Counted from the first letter of the stretch, positions 27,023 through 37,174 are shown. The stretch is 64,000 nt of DNA from Halanaerobiaceae bacterium ANBcell28 (GCA_037623315.1 JBBJJH010000012.1:55578-119577), one strand, 5' to 3'. Made by a program: numbers and translations. The notes: generated by a model not told the origin, from the sequence alone.

Positions 27023-28921
27023 ATGAAAAAAAGTTGCTTTAAAATTACGTTAGTTTTATGTTTTATCTTAATTTTTTTACCCCAAATTGCTTTTGCTAAC
27101 AACATTATTTACGGAGATTTAGACAATAATGGTAGGGTTGATGCTCTTGATTTAACATTAATGCAAAGGTACATAACTGGGATAATTGAAAATTTCTCTG
27201 CTCCATATGAAGCTGCTGATTTAAATGGAGATTCAACAATTTCTAGTACTGATGCAGTGTTGTTAGGTCGTTATATTTTGGGACAGATCGATATATTCCC
27301 TGTAGAAGAAGAAAACACGAATGATATAATAATTGCAAATCCAGTAACAGCAAATGCATCTGATGAGGCAAGGGCACTTTTGAATTTTTTATACACAATT
27401 AAAGGCGAAAAAATGCTTACAGGACAGATGGAATCTGGTTCCTGGGGAGGTGGCCCAGATTCTGAAATGGATTATATTTATAATGTAACAGGTGTATTAC
27501 CTGCACTTCGTGGTTTGGATTTTATTCATGAATATGATAATCATAATGTTATACAGCGTTCTATTGACTGGTGGGAGAGAGGGGGGATTCCATCGCTTAT
27601 GTGGCATTGGGGTGCTCCAACTGTAGGTGAAGGATATGAAGCAAGTCAAGCTACTATTGATGTTGAGGCATGCTTAATACCTGGAACTGCAGAAAATGTT
27701 GCGATGTGGCAAGATCTTGAAAGAATTGCGAATCATCTTGAAGTATTAAGAGATGCAAATGTACCTACGCTTTGGCGTCCTTTTCATGAAATGGAAGGTG
27801 CTTGGTTTTGGTATGGTAAAGATGGTCCTGAACCTTTTATAGGATTATGGAGAACAATGTTTAATTATTTTGTTCATGAGCGCGGTTTAAACAACCTTAT
27901 CTGGGTATTGCCACACACGTCAGCTGTTAATACTGATTGGTATCCTGGGGATGAATATGTAGATCTTGCAGGAGCAGATATTTATGGTGTTGGCTCAGAA
28001 CCACTGGTAGATATGTATGAATCTTTAGTTGCTTTTTATGGTGATGATATTCCTTTAGCTTATCATGAGAATGGTGTTAATCCAGATCCAGAATTGGCTT
28101 ATGAGTCGGGTGTGATGTGGTCTTGGTTTATGACCTGGCATACAGATTGGTTGCATCATAATAATACACCTCAAGATTTAAACTATGTATATCATCATGA
28201 ACGTACTCTTACACTTGAAGATATGCCTGATATCATGGATTACGCAGGTGAAAACGATTCTGTTCGCGTTAGATCCAGGTATAGTGGTAGAGGTAGTGTA
28301 AGCCGATATCCCAATATACCATTTATAGAAAAAGGAAGCAATGTTCAATTCACTGCTTATCCTGCAGAAGGATGGTTATTTGAAACTTGGAGTGGTGATG
28401 TAGATTCTTCTAGTAACCCAATTACATTGTCAGTAAATGAAATAACAAACGTAACAGCAGAATTTATTCCTGATTTAGGGACAAATTTGCTAGTAAACGG
28501 AGATTTTTCAGATGGTATTGCTTACTGGCATAATTATATATTTGAAGATCAGGGTGCTAATGCAGATATAAATGTTGTAAATGGTGAATGTGTAATAGAT
28601 ATAGTGAGTGGTGGTCATGAATTGTATCATGTACAATTAATTAGGCCTGGTATTTTTCTTGAAGAGGGAGTAACTTATGAGTTATCTTTTGAAGTGTATG
28701 CAGATAGTATGCGAGAAATGTTTTTAAAAGTTGGAGAAGATGGTGGAAATTACACGCAATACTTTGGTGATTCATTTTATATTGGTACAGAAAAAGAGAC
28801 TATAAGCAGGATATTTACAATGAATGATAGTACTGATACTTCTGCCAGGCTTGAGTTTAATGTTGGCTTAGAGAATATTAATGTATATTTTGATAATATT
28901 TCCTTAGTTATAGTTAATTAA
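27023..28921 (+). CDS. Secreted GH26 beta-mannanase-like enzyme with dockerin and CBM
   Basis: This 632-residue protein has a signal peptide (1-25), a type I dockerin (about 28-95), a GH26 domain (about 105-400), a glycine-rich bacterial repeat (about 413-480, GRGSVSRYPN to TNVTAEF) and a CBM4/9-type module (about 487-632, NLLVNGDFSDGIAYW). GH26 catalytic residues are E256 (WRPFHEMEGAWFWYG, acid/base) and E349 (AYHENGVNP, nucleophile). Such enzymes hydrolyse beta-1,4-mannan. In the dockerin the second calcium loop has S instead of G at position 6 and the first N instead of D at position 5. ATG 27023 follows GGAG; ATG 27008 would precede the site. A strong promoter and long leader lie upstream. 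Confidence 0.92.
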   Translation: MKKSCFKITLVLCFILIFLPQIAFANNIIYGDLDNNGRVDALDLTLMQRYITGIIENFSAPYEAADLNGDSTISSTDAVLLGRYILGQIDIFPVEEENTNDIIIANPVTANASDEARALLNFLYTIKGEKMLTGQMESGSWGGGPDSEMDYIYNVTGVLPALRGLDFIHEYDNHNVIQRSIDWWERGGIPSLMWHWGAPTVGEGYEASQATIDVEACLIPGTAENVAMWQDLERIANHLEVLRDANVPTLWRPFHEMEGAWFWYGKDGPEPFIGLWRTMFNYFVHERGLNNLIWVLPHTSAVNTDWYPGDEYVDLAGADIYGVGSEPLVDMYESLVAFYGDDIPLAYHENGVNPDPELAYESGVMWSWFMTWHTDWLHHNNTPQDLNYVYHHERTLTLEDMPDIMDYAGENDSVRVRSRYSGRGSVSRYPNIPFIEKGSNVQFTAYPAEGWLFETWSGDVDSSSNPITLSVNEITNVTAEFIPDLGTNLLVNGDFSDGIAYWHNYIFEDQGANADINVVNGECVIDIVSGGHELYHVQLIRPGIFLEEGVTYELSFEVYADSMREMFLKVGEDGGNYTQYFGDSFYIGTEKETISRIFTMNDSTDTSARLEFNVGLENINVYFDNISLVIVN

Positions 28922-28960
28922 AGATTAATAAATATTAGCAGAGTTAAAGAAAACATTTAA

Positions 28961-28993
28961 AAAAAGGGGCGTTTTTGAACGCCTCTTTTTTTA
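28961..28993 (+). terminator. Bidirectional terminator between GH26 and the anti-sigma gene
   Basis: A 13-bp stem with one G-U pair (28961-28973 with 28978-28990) and a 4-base loop is flanked by A residues on the left and T residues on the right, so it can stop transcription from both converging genes. Confidence 0.88.
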
Positions 28994-28999
28994 TCAGAT

Positions 29000-30199
29000 T
29001 TATTTGTTTCTTTTCATTCTATAGATTAAATATGAAAATAAGCCCAAAAGCAAATAAGGGAGTATGGTTCCAGCTAATATTATCATTTTATAGACTTGAT
29101 ATATTGCTTCCTGAACTGCATTTCTTAATGTTCTAATAATACCAGGCTTACCGGAGCTAAGTGCTGCTTGTTCTTGATATTCTACAGTAATTGTGCTGTA
29201 GTTTATTTGATTGTCTAAATAGTTTATCCTCCCTTTTAATCTTTCAATTTCTGTTCTTGTTCTATTAAGTTCATTTTCAATATTGAGTAATTCTTCTACT
29301 GTACTTGCTCTTTCAAATAAATCACGATAACGCTCTTGTTGTATTTCAAGATTTTTTAGTCTGATTTCGATGTCCATATATTCTTCTGTAACATCTTGCC
29401 CAGAAATAGAGCGGTTTAAAACTGTTCCTAATTCTTCGTTACTAATTTCGTGTAATACTTGCTTAAAGTTATCAGCAGGTATTCTCAATTGATAACGAGA
29501 AAACTTTTGATCATTATTATTTACCCAATCGTTTGTATTTGCAATATAACCATTATGTCTTTCTGCTATATTTAATACAAGTTCATTAATTTCCTCTATA
29601 TTTTTCACTTCGATTGTAAGATTAGCTCTGTGAATAAGTTTTCTTTGATTTTCTGGATTTATATTATTTGCATTATCTGCTATATTTTTTGATTCGAGAG
29701 CAAGAGATCTAGTCATCATATTTGATTCTTTAACAAGAGATTGGCTTAAATCATTATTAGATTGAAAAGTAGTAAAGTTTTGCACTTCAGTTCTTATATT
29801 AGCAAGATCCTCTTGTTCCTTTGATCTTTGTTCATTGAATAAGTTGCTTGGACTTCCAATTATGAATATAAATAAAATTATAACTGCTATACCTACTATT
29901 CCACTTGGAATTGGTAATGGTTTGGATAAAAAATCTTTTACTTTATAAATAACGTCTTTCTTTTTATTTTTCATGTTCATAGATACACCACTTTTTTTCT
30001 TTATTTTTTTCACAAAATCCTTTGGAGCTTGAATTTCCTCCAATGAAGAGAGGAAATTGTAGTTATTTTTATATTTAATTAATTCATTTTTACATTCAGG
30101 GCATTCATTCAAATGATTTTTGATTAATTTCATTTCTTTATCATCAAGACCTTTATCTATATACAGAGGTAGTAAGTTTTTTATTTTTTTATGATTCAT
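29000..30199 (-). CDS. Anti-sigma factor with zinc-finger and DUF4349 outer domain
   Basis: This 399-residue protein has an N-terminal anti-sigma zinc finger of the ZAS type (H29, C33, C36 in HLNECPEC), a membrane helix at about 98-116, a large outer DUF4349 region (about 185-360, IHRANLTIEVKNIEEINELVLNIAERHNGYI, with a long coiled coil to about 350), and a second helix near the C terminus. It should hold the adjacent ECF sigma factor at the membrane until an envelope signal arrives. Its start overlaps the sigma stop by four bases (ATGA), which indicates coupled translation. DUF4349 as the sensor is an inference. Confidence 0.9.
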   Translation of the reverse strand: MNHKKIKNLLPLYIDKGLDDKEMKLIKNHLNECPECKNELIKYKNNYNFLSSLEEIQAPKDFVKKIKKKSGVSMNMKNKKKDVIYKVKDFLSKPLPIPSGIVGIAVIILFIFIIGSPSNLFNEQRSKEQEDLANIRTEVQNFTTFQSNNDLSQSLVKESNMMTRSLALESKNIADNANNINPENQRKLIHRANLTIEVKNIEEINELVLNIAERHNGYIANTNDWVNNNDQKFSRYQLRIPADNFKQVLHEISNEELGTVLNRSISGQDVTEEYMDIEIRLKNLEIQQERYRDLFERASTVEELLNIENELNRTRTEIERLKGRINYLDNQINYSTITVEYQEQAALSSGKPGIIRTLRNAVQEAIYQVYKMIILAGTILPYLLLGLFSYLIYRMKRNK

Positions 30200-30759
30200 T
30201 TTATCCCTCCTTCATTTATAATATCATTAAGACTATCTCTTAAAGTTTGTCGTGCTCTACTTAGTCTAGATTTAACAGTTCCCATTGATATATTTAGGAT
30301 ATTAGCTATTTCCTTATAACTTAGACCCTGAAATTCTCTTAATACTAGTACAGTTTTTTGTTCAAGTGGTAGTGTACTGATTTGTTCTTGTAACTCATCA
30401 TTAAATTCTTTTTTAAGTGATATATTTTCTGGATTATTTTTTTCTTTAATTTCATAATCATTTTCTTCTATATCACATTCTGTAAATCCTCGTTGGCGTT
30501 TTCTTAACTCATCTCGGCAGAGATTAGTGCTAATTCTGAATAACCAAGTAGAAAAACTAGAGTTTCCTTTGAACTTATTGAGATTTTTATAAACTCTAAT
30601 AAAGCTTTCCTGTGCTATATCTAATGCGTCTTGATGGTTTCCTAAAATTCGAAAAGTAGTATTATAAACTTTGTGTTGATATTTTTCTACGAGTATTTCA
30701 AAAGCATGGTCATCACCCTGCTTAAATTTCTTTACTAGTTCTATATCACTTAGTCCCAT
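30196..30759 (-). CDS. ECF-type RNA polymerase sigma factor
   Basis: This 187-residue sigma factor holds region 2 (about 25-95, ALDIAQESFIRVYKNLNKFKGNSSFSTWLFRISTN) and region 4 (about 130-180, LREFQGLSYKEIANILNISMGTVKSRLSRARQTLR) with an intervening acidic linker. It resembles the RpoE/SigW group. An AAAGGAGTG site precedes the ATG whose first base is at 30759. An ECF-like promoter lies directly upstream, so it probably activates its own operon with the anti-sigma gene. Confidence 0.95.
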   Translation of the reverse strand: MGLSDIELVKKFKQGDDHAFEILVEKYQHKVYNTTFRILGNHQDALDIAQESFIRVYKNLNKFKGNSSFSTWLFRISTNLCRDELRKRQRGFTECDIEENDYEIKEKNNPENISLKKEFNDELQEQISTLPLEQKTVLVLREFQGLSYKEIANILNISMGTVKSRLSRARQTLRDSLNDIINEGGIK

Positions 30760-30786
30760 TCCCCTTCACTCCTTTCAAAACGTTTA

Positions 30787-30811
30787 GACGAATAAAAAAC
30801 AATTTTGTTCC
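30787..30811 (-). promoter_or_regulatory. Predicted ECF self-promoter
   Basis: On the minus strand GGAAC (30811 to 30807), 16 bases, then CGTC (30790 to 30787) match the usual -35 GGAAC and -10 CGTC elements of ECF promoters. Transcription would start near 30780, about 20 bases before the sigma start codon. Confidence 0.75.
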
Positions 30812-31121
30812 CTATATATTTAAATTTATTCGTTAAATTTATTTATTAAAGTTCTTTCATAAATTCAATAAGATTAGTAATAACAGTGTAAAACACTTAT
30901 CATTATAATTTTTAATTAATTTTAGCTATCTTAGTACTAGTAAATTTTCTTTTAGATTTGCTAAGAAAGTGATCTATACTATCCTAATATAGTACTTCTT
31001 TAAAATATATTATAAACCTTTAGTATTATTTTAAATAATTATAATAGATTTGCCTTCATAATTGACTTTAATAGAAATTTTTGATAAATTGTTAATAGTA
31101 TTATTATGGGGAGGTGAATTG
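30812..31121 (+). other. Divergent intergenic region between sigma and lacI-type genes
   Basis: No gene is seen. Toward the plus strand a weaker sigma-A promoter is possible: TTGACT (31062-31067), 17 bases and TAAATT (31085-31090), just before the GGGAGGTG site. The rest is AT-rich without repeats I could recognise. Confidence 0.5.
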
Positions 31122-32144
31122 GTGGCTACTATTAAAGATATAGCAAAAATTGCTGGAGTGTCGATAACTACTGTTTCTAAAGTTATAAATAATTATCCAG
31201 ATATAGGTGATGAAACAAGAAAAAAAGTACTGGATATTATGAAAGAAGCAAATTATAAGCCTAATGCTATTGCTAGAAGTCTTTCGACAAATAAATCCAA
31301 TTCAATTGGAGTTTTTGTTCATTACAATCAAAGTAGAGGGTTACATCATGTTTTTTTCCATGAAATATTGTTTGCTTTGGAAACAAAACTTGGAAAAAAA
31401 GGATATGATTTTATATATTTTTCAGATTTAAAGTGGAAAAGAACTTGTAATTATCTTGCAAAATGTAAAAATCGTCATGTTGATGGAGCAATTGTTATGG
31501 GTGTTTCTGTAGATGATAGTCTTGATGAATTATTAGAAACAGATATACCTGTTGTCTTTTTAGATTTAGATATTACTGGGAAAAATGCCACATACATATC
31601 TTCTAACAATATCGGTGGAGCCAGAATAGCTACTAGATATTTATATCAATTAGGGCATAGGGATATTGCTATGATTACAGGAATTATGCATACTTGTCCA
31701 GCTGAAGATAGATATTTGGGTTTTGAAAAGGAAATGAATGACTTAAACCTAGATATAAATGAAAAATGGATTTTAAATACTTTCTTTAATGAAGAAGGTG
31801 GCTATAAATCTATGGAGAAAATTTTAGATATGAATGATAAGCCGACGGCTATTTTTTGCCAAAGTGATATGATTGCTATTGGGGCTATTAAAGCCATACA
31901 AAATGCTGGTTATTCTGTTCCAGAAGATTTTTCTATAATTGGTTTTGATGGTTTAGAAATAGGTAGTTATATGACACCTGCACTTACTACAATTAAACAG
32001 GATACATATACTATGGGAGATAAAGCTGCGGATCTATTATTAACAATGATTAATAAGCCAGAAAAAAAAGTAAGTCATGTAAAATTGCCTGTAGAATTAA
32101 TAGAAAGAGAATCATGTATTGCTATTAACAAAAAATATAAATAA
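31122..32144 (+). CDS. LacI-family transcription regulator
   Basis: This 340-residue protein starts with the LacI helix-turn-helix (ATIKDIAKIAGVSITTVSKVINN) and hinge helix (NAIARSLSTNKS), followed by a periplasmic-binding-protein-like sugar domain (SIGVFVHYN to the C terminus, with AIFCQSDMIAIGAI and GFDGLEIG). GTG 31122 is chosen because GGGAGGTG lies just upstream and the helix-turn-helix begins there; an upstream TTG at 31062 lies in the putative promoter. It is likely to bind the twin operators in front of the GH94 operon 100-160 bases downstream. The inducer is probably a beta-linked disaccharide. Confidence 0.94.
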   Translation: MATIKDIAKIAGVSITTVSKVINNYPDIGDETRKKVLDIMKEANYKPNAIARSLSTNKSNSIGVFVHYNQSRGLHHVFFHEILFALETKLGKKGYDFIYFSDLKWKRTCNYLAKCKNRHVDGAIVMGVSVDDSLDELLETDIPVVFLDLDITGKNATYISSNNIGGARIATRYLYQLGHRDIAMITGIMHTCPAEDRYLGFEKEMNDLNLDINEKWILNTFFNEEGGYKSMEKILDMNDKPTAIFCQSDMIAIGAIKAIQNAGYSVPEDFSIIGFDGLEIGSYMTPALTTIKQDTYTMGDKAADLLLTMINKPEKKVSHVKLPVELIERESCIAINKKYK

Positions 32145-32236
32145 TTTGATTGGAAATGTTTATACCTGTTTAAAAATTTATTTTTTTATAAAAAAAATGC
32201 AGGAATTTATACTTATATATAGAAATATTTATATAT

Positions 32237-32250
32237 CTAAAGCGTTTTAG
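32237..32250 (+). promoter_or_regulatory. LacI-type operator 1 of the GH94 operon
   Basis: CTAAAGCGTTTTAG is a near-perfect 14-base palindrome with central CG, the pattern bound by LacI/GalR proteins. It lies between the regulator gene and the first phosphorylase. Confidence 0.75.
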
Positions 32251-32286
32251 GTATATTGCTGTTGTTTTTTATTTTTTTAGAAAACA

Positions 32287-32300
32287 CTAAATCGTTTTAG
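32287..32300 (+). promoter_or_regulatory. LacI-type operator 2 of the GH94 operon
   Basis: CTAAATCGTTTTAG is the second copy, exactly 50 bases after the first, ending 40 bases before the phosphorylase start. A 50-base distance is about five helical turns, so both sites face the same side of DNA. Confidence 0.75.
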
Positions 32301-32340
32301 TTTAGAGTTTTAATCAGAGTATAAACTAGGAGGTAAAATA

Positions 32341-34695
32341 ATGAAATATGGGTACTTTGATCAAGAATGTAGAGAGTATATCATAACGAATCCTTTAACA
32401 CCAACTCCATGGATCAATTATCTTGGTGGGGGTGCTTATGGAGGAATTGTATCTCAGACAGGTGGGGGATATAGTTTCGATGGGGATCCCAGGCATAAGA
32501 GAGTGCTGAGGTATCGCTATAATAGTATCCCAGAAGATCAACCTGGTAGATATATATATATAAGGGATAATAATGATGGTGAATATTGGTCGGCTACCTG
32601 GCAACCGGTAAAAAGTAATTTTGATTCATACAAATGTAAACATGGGTTAGGTTATACTATTATAGAACAAGAGAGGAGGGGGTTAAAAACTGAAGTACTT
32701 TATTTTGTTCCTGAGGGAGAATCCAGGGAAATATGGAAATTAAAAATAAAAAATAATAGCTCAGAGCAAAAAGATCTTAGTACATTTACATATGCAGAAT
32801 TTTCTTTTTTTGATGCAGTTAGAGATCAGCAAAATGTTGATTGGACACAGCAGATACAACAAGGTGATTTTGAAAATAATATTATCTTTTGGAATGCTTT
32901 TATGAAAACATGGGATTACATATATTTTACTAGTAATATAAGAGCAGACTCCTTTGAGACAAGCAGGGATAATTTTATTGGCAAGTATAGAGATTTATCA
33001 AATCCTATTGCCGTTGAAAAAGGTCTTTGTGAAAATACTGAAGCTAGAAGAGGTAATGGTGCAGCAGTACTTAATCATAATATTATTTTAGAAGCAGGAG
33101 AAGAAAAAGAAATTATTTTTTCTTTAGGGACAACTCCAGATAAAGAAAGTATCAGTGAGACAATAAATAACTATTTAACAAAAGAAAATATAGACTTAGA
33201 ACTTCTAAAGCTTAATAAAAAATGGATGCAATTTTTAGAAACATGTCAGGTTGAGACTCCAGATCATGAAATGAACTTGATGTTAAATACCTGGAATCCT
33301 TATCAATGTAAGACTACTTTTAATTGGTCTCGTTTTATATCATTATATCAATTAGGAATTAATAGAGGAATGGGTTTTAGGGATAGTGCTCAGGATGTTT
33401 TAGGTGTTATTCATGCAATTCCTGAAGAAAGTAAAGAATTAATTATAAAACTTTTAAAATGTCAGCATAAAGAAGGAAATGCGTATCATTTATACTATCC
33501 GCTTACTGGTAAAGGGACTATAGGTGAAGCAGGAGAAGATGGTAGTGTGGATTGGTATTCTGATGATCATCTTTGGGCGATATTATCTGTTACTGCTTAC
33601 ATAAAAGAAACTGGCAATTTAGATTTTTTGAATGAGATAGTTCCCTACTCTGATGATAATGGAGAAGCATCTGTATTAGAACATCTTTGTCAAGCTATAG
33701 AGTTTACAGAAGCTCATAAAGGTGAACATGATTTACCATTAGCGGGGTTTGCTGATTGGAATGATACTGTCAATCTTGATCGTGGAAAAGGTACAGCTGA
33801 ATCTGTTTGGACAGGTATGTTATATTGTTATGCCCTTAAAGAAATGATGATTTTATGCGAAAATATTAAAGATGATAACTTATATAATAAATTTAAAAAA
33901 TATTATAACGATGAAGTTGAAGCTATTAATCAAGAAGCCTGGGATGGTTCATGGTATTTACGAGCCTTTGATGATGATGGTAAGGCATTGGGATCAAAAG
34001 ATTGTGAAGAAGGAAAAATTTTCTTAAATGCTCAATCATGGGCAATAATGGCTGGGATTGCTCCAGAAGAATACAGAGATGTGGTGTTAAAAAACGTTAA
34101 AAAATATTTAAATACAGATTTTGGTGTAGTTTTATTATATCCAGCATACAATGGATTTGATGCCACTAAAGGAGGAATTACAACATATCCACCTGGTGCT
34201 AAAGAAAATGGAGGCATCTTCTTACACACAAATCCCTGGCTTATGATTGCAGAAACAATTATGGGAAATGCTGATCAGGCCTATCAATATTATCGTCAGG
34301 TACTTCCGCCTACAAGAAATGAAATTGCTCATAAATATGAAGTTGAACCATATGTTTATTGTCAAAATATTTTAGGTAAAGAGCATCCCCAGTTTGGATT
34401 AGGTAGGAATTCATGGTTAACTGGTACAGCTGCTTGGATGTATCGAGCTTCTTTGTACTATATTTTAGGAGTTAGACCAGACTATGATGGAATTATTGTT
34501 GATCCTGTAGTTCCAAAAGCTTGGGATAACTTTAAAGTTAAGCGAAAATTTAGAGGGAAAAACATAAATATAGAATGTATTAGATCAAATGAAAAGCGTA
34601 TTGAAGTTAATGGAGTAAAGGCAGAAAATAATAATAAAATACTTTTGGAAGAGTTAGAGTTAGAAGTTAACAATGTAAAGGTATATTTTAAATAA
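32341..34695 (+). CDS. GH94 disaccharide phosphorylase, specificity unresolved
   Basis: This 784-residue cytoplasmic enzyme is a GH94 inverting phosphorylase: an N-terminal beta-sandwich (about 1-280), then an alpha/alpha-barrel with D472 in LAGFADWND, the motif that carries the general acid, and GMGFRDSAQD, GENGGIF-like KENGGIFLHTNPW and [10 protein letters not shown]. It differs clearly from the neighbouring cellobiose phosphorylase and shares YWSATWQPV and SDDHLW with chitobiose-type enzymes, so its substrate may be another beta-disaccharide or an aldonate. AGGAGG precedes ATG 32341. The gene shares an operon (23-base gap) with the second phosphorylase and follows two operators. Confidence 0.85.
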   Translation: MKYGYFDQECREYIITNPLTPTPWINYLGGGAYGGIVSQTGGGYSFDGDPRHKRVLRYRYNSIPEDQPGRYIYIRDNNDGEYWSATWQPVKSNFDSYKCKHGLGYTIIEQERRGLKTEVLYFVPEGESREIWKLKIKNNSSEQKDLSTFTYAEFSFFDAVRDQQNVDWTQQIQQGDFENNIIFWNAFMKTWDYIYFTSNIRADSFETSRDNFIGKYRDLSNPIAVEKGLCENTEARRGNGAAVLNHNIILEAGEEKEIIFSLGTTPDKESISETINNYLTKENIDLELLKLNKKWMQFLETCQVETPDHEMNLMLNTWNPYQCKTTFNWSRFISLYQLGINRGMGFRDSAQDVLGVIHAIPEESKELIIKLLKCQHKEGNAYHLYYPLTGKGTIGEAGEDGSVDWYSDDHLWAILSVTAYIKETGNLDFLNEIVPYSDDNGEASVLEHLCQAIEFTEAHKGEHDLPLAGFADWNDTVNLDRGKGTAESVWTGMLYCYALKEMMILCENIKDDNLYNKFKKYYNDEVEAINQEAWDGSWYLRAFDDDGKALGSKDCEEGKIFLNAQSWAIMAGIAPEEYRDVVLKNVKKYLNTDFGVVLLYPAYNGFDATKGGITTYPPGAKENGGIFLHTNPWLMIAETIMGNADQAYQYYRQVLPPTRNEIAHKYEVEPYVYCQNILGKEHPQFGLGRNSWLTGTAAWMYRASLYYILGVRPDYDGIIVDPVVPKAWDNFKVKRKFRGKNINIECIRSNEKRIEVNGVKAENNNKILLEELELEVNNVKVYFK

Positions 34696-34718
34696 TTATT
34701 TGAAAGGAGTATAAGATT

Positions 34719-37148
34719 ATGAAATTTGGTCATTTTGATGATGTAAACAAGGAGTATGTAATTACTGAGCCCAAGACACCATATCCATGGATAAATTATC
34801 TTGGTTCAGAGGCTTATTTTTCACTTTTATCGAACACAGCAGGAGGATATAGTTTTTATAAAGATGCTAGTAAAAGAAGGATAACACGTTATCGTTACAA
34901 TAATGTACCTACTGATGTAGGAGGGAAATACTACTATATAAATGATGGAGGAGAAGTATGGTCCCCTAGTTGGTCACCTGTAAAAAAGGATTTAGATTCT
35001 TATGAGTGTCGTCATGGTATGGGTTATAGTAAAATCAAAGGTAAATATAATAATATAAGTGCTGAAGTTCTTTATTTTGTACCTTTAGGAGCTAACTGTG
35101 AGATACATAAACTTACAGTAAAAAATGAAAGTGATAAAAAACGTAATTTTAAATTGTTTTCTTATGTTGAGTTTTGCTTATGGGATGCTTTTGAGGATAT
35201 GAGTAACTTCCAACGTAATTTTAATACAGGTGAAGTGGAAATTGAAGGCTCTACTATATATCATAAAACTGAATACCGGGAACGCAGAAATCATTACTCT
35301 TTTTTCACTGTAAACCAAAAAATTGATGGATTTGATACAGATCGTGAAAGTTTTATGGGACTTTATAATGGCTTTCATGAGCCAGAGGTAGTAGTGAAGG
35401 GTGACTCTAGTAATTCTGTTGCTAATGGTTGGTCTCCTATTGCTTCACATGGTATATCTATAGAACTTGCTGCTGGTGAAGAAAAAACTTATATTTTCCA
35501 ATTGGGATACATTGAAAATGAACAAGATAATAAATGGGAAAAGGCTGGTGTTATAAATAAAGAAAAAGCTCTTAAACTAATTGAAGATTTTAATACAGAG
35601 GAGAAGGTTAATAAGGCATTTCAGAATTTAAATAATCATTGGGATAATCTTTTAGGTAACTTTACTGTTGATACCCATGATGATAAACTGAATAGAATGG
35701 TTAATATATGGAATCAATATCAGTGTATGGTTACTTATAATCTCTCACGTAGTGCTTCATACTTTGAGTCTGGTATTAGCCGTGGAATGGGCTTTAGGGA
35801 TTCAAATCAAGATTTATTAGGTATAGTTCATATGATCCCAGATAGAGCAAGGCAAAGGATTTTGGATTTAGCAGCTACTCAATTTGAAGATGGTAGTGCT
35901 TATCACCAGTATCAGCCTTTAACTAAAAAGGGTAATGATGCAATAGGTAGTGGTTTTAATGATGATCCATTATGGTTAATTATGGGTACTGCCGCTTTTA
36001 TAAAAGAAACAGGCCAATATGATATTCTTGATGAAAAAGTACCGTTTAATAATGGTAAAGAAGCTACTTTGTTTGACCATATAAAAGCTTCTTTCATGCA
36101 TGTAGTGGAAAATAAAGGGCCTCATGGTTTGCCTTTAATCGGTCATGCTGATTGGAATGATTGTTTGAATTTAAGTTGTTTCTCAGAAAACCCAGGTGAA
36201 TCATTCCAGATATTAAGTAATAAAGATGATAGTGAAGCTGAATCAGTAATGATTGCTGGAATGTTTATAACTACAGGTCCTGACTTTGTAGAGTTATGTA
36301 AATATCGTGGGGAAGATAAACTAGCCAAGGAAGCTATTGGACATATTGAAGAAATGAAAGAAACTATTAAGAAACATGGTGTTGATGAAAATTGGTTCTT
36401 AAGGGCTTATGATTATTTTGGAAATAAGGTAGGAAGTATAGAAAATGAAGAAGGGCAGTTGTTTATAGAGCCCCAAGGTTTTTGTATAATGGGTGGAGTA
36501 GGCTTGGATGATGGTTTTGCTCAAAAGACTTTAGATTCAATACGTGAAAGATTAAATACTGATTATGGCCTAGTATTAGTTGATCCAACATATAAATCAT
36601 ATCATCTTGAATTAGGTGAGATTACTTCATATCCACCAGGATACAAAGAAAATGGTGGTATATTCTGCCACAATAATCCGTGGATAATGATTGCTGAGGC
36701 TATTGTTGGTAATGGTAAACGGGCATTCGAATATTACAGTAAAATTGCACCAGCTTATCTAGAAGAAATAAGCGAAATCCATCGTACAGAACCTTATGTA
36801 TATGCTCAAATGGTAGCAGGTAAAGATGCGAAAAATCATGGAGAGGCTAAAAATTCATGGTTAACAGGAACAGCAGCTTGGAATTATGTTGCGATTACTC
36901 AGTGGATATTAGGTGTCAGGGCTGAGTTTAATGGATTATTAATTGATCCATGTATACCTTCGTCTTGGGATGGATTCAAACTTAGTAAAAAATATTTAGG
37001 CGATACCTATAATATAAGTGTTAGGAATCCTAATAACGTAGAAAAAGGAATTAAAGAAATAAAGTTAGATGGACAAGTATTAGATAATAACTTTATTAAA
37101 GCTGTTAAAGATGGAGGAGTACATCAGGTAGAAGTAATTATGGGTTAA
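34719..37148 (+). CDS. Cellobiose phosphorylase (GH94)
   Basis: This 809-residue enzyme splits cellobiose with phosphate to glucose-1-phosphate and glucose. Its sequence follows the clostridial cellobiose phosphorylase closely over the whole length: [70 protein letters not shown] and D478 in [12 protein letters not shown]. It lacks a signal peptide. GAAAGGAG precedes ATG 34719. It is the second gene of the phosphorylase operon. A paralogue lies immediately upstream, so a tandem duplication followed by divergence is likely, although identity between the two is only moderate. Confidence 0.95.
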   Translation: MKFGHFDDVNKEYVITEPKTPYPWINYLGSEAYFSLLSNTAGGYSFYKDASKRRITRYRYNNVPTDVGGKYYYINDGGEVWSPSWSPVKKDLDSYECRHGMGYSKIKGKYNNISAEVLYFVPLGANCEIHKLTVKNESDKKRNFKLFSYVEFCLWDAFEDMSNFQRNFNTGEVEIEGSTIYHKTEYRERRNHYSFFTVNQKIDGFDTDRESFMGLYNGFHEPEVVVKGDSSNSVANGWSPIASHGISIELAAGEEKTYIFQLGYIENEQDNKWEKAGVINKEKALKLIEDFNTEEKVNKAFQNLNNHWDNLLGNFTVDTHDDKLNRMVNIWNQYQCMVTYNLSRSASYFESGISRGMGFRDSNQDLLGIVHMIPDRARQRILDLAATQFEDGSAYHQYQPLTKKGNDAIGSGFNDDPLWLIMGTAAFIKETGQYDILDEKVPFNNGKEATLFDHIKASFMHVVENKGPHGLPLIGHADWNDCLNLSCFSENPGESFQILSNKDDSEAESVMIAGMFITTGPDFVELCKYRGEDKLAKEAIGHIEEMKETIKKHGVDENWFLRAYDYFGNKVGSIENEEGQLFIEPQGFCIMGGVGLDDGFAQKTLDSIRERLNTDYGLVLVDPTYKSYHLELGEITSYPPGYKENGGIFCHNNPWIMIAEAIVGNGKRAFEYYSKIAPAYLEEISEIHRTEPYVYAQMVAGKDAKNHGEAKNSWLTGTAAWNYVAITQWILGVRAEFNGLLIDPCIPSSWDGFKLSKKYLGDTYNISVRNPNNVEKGIKEIKLDGQVLDNNFIKAVKDGGVHQVEVIMG

Positions 37149-37174
37149 ATTTTGCTAGAAAAGACTTGATTAAT

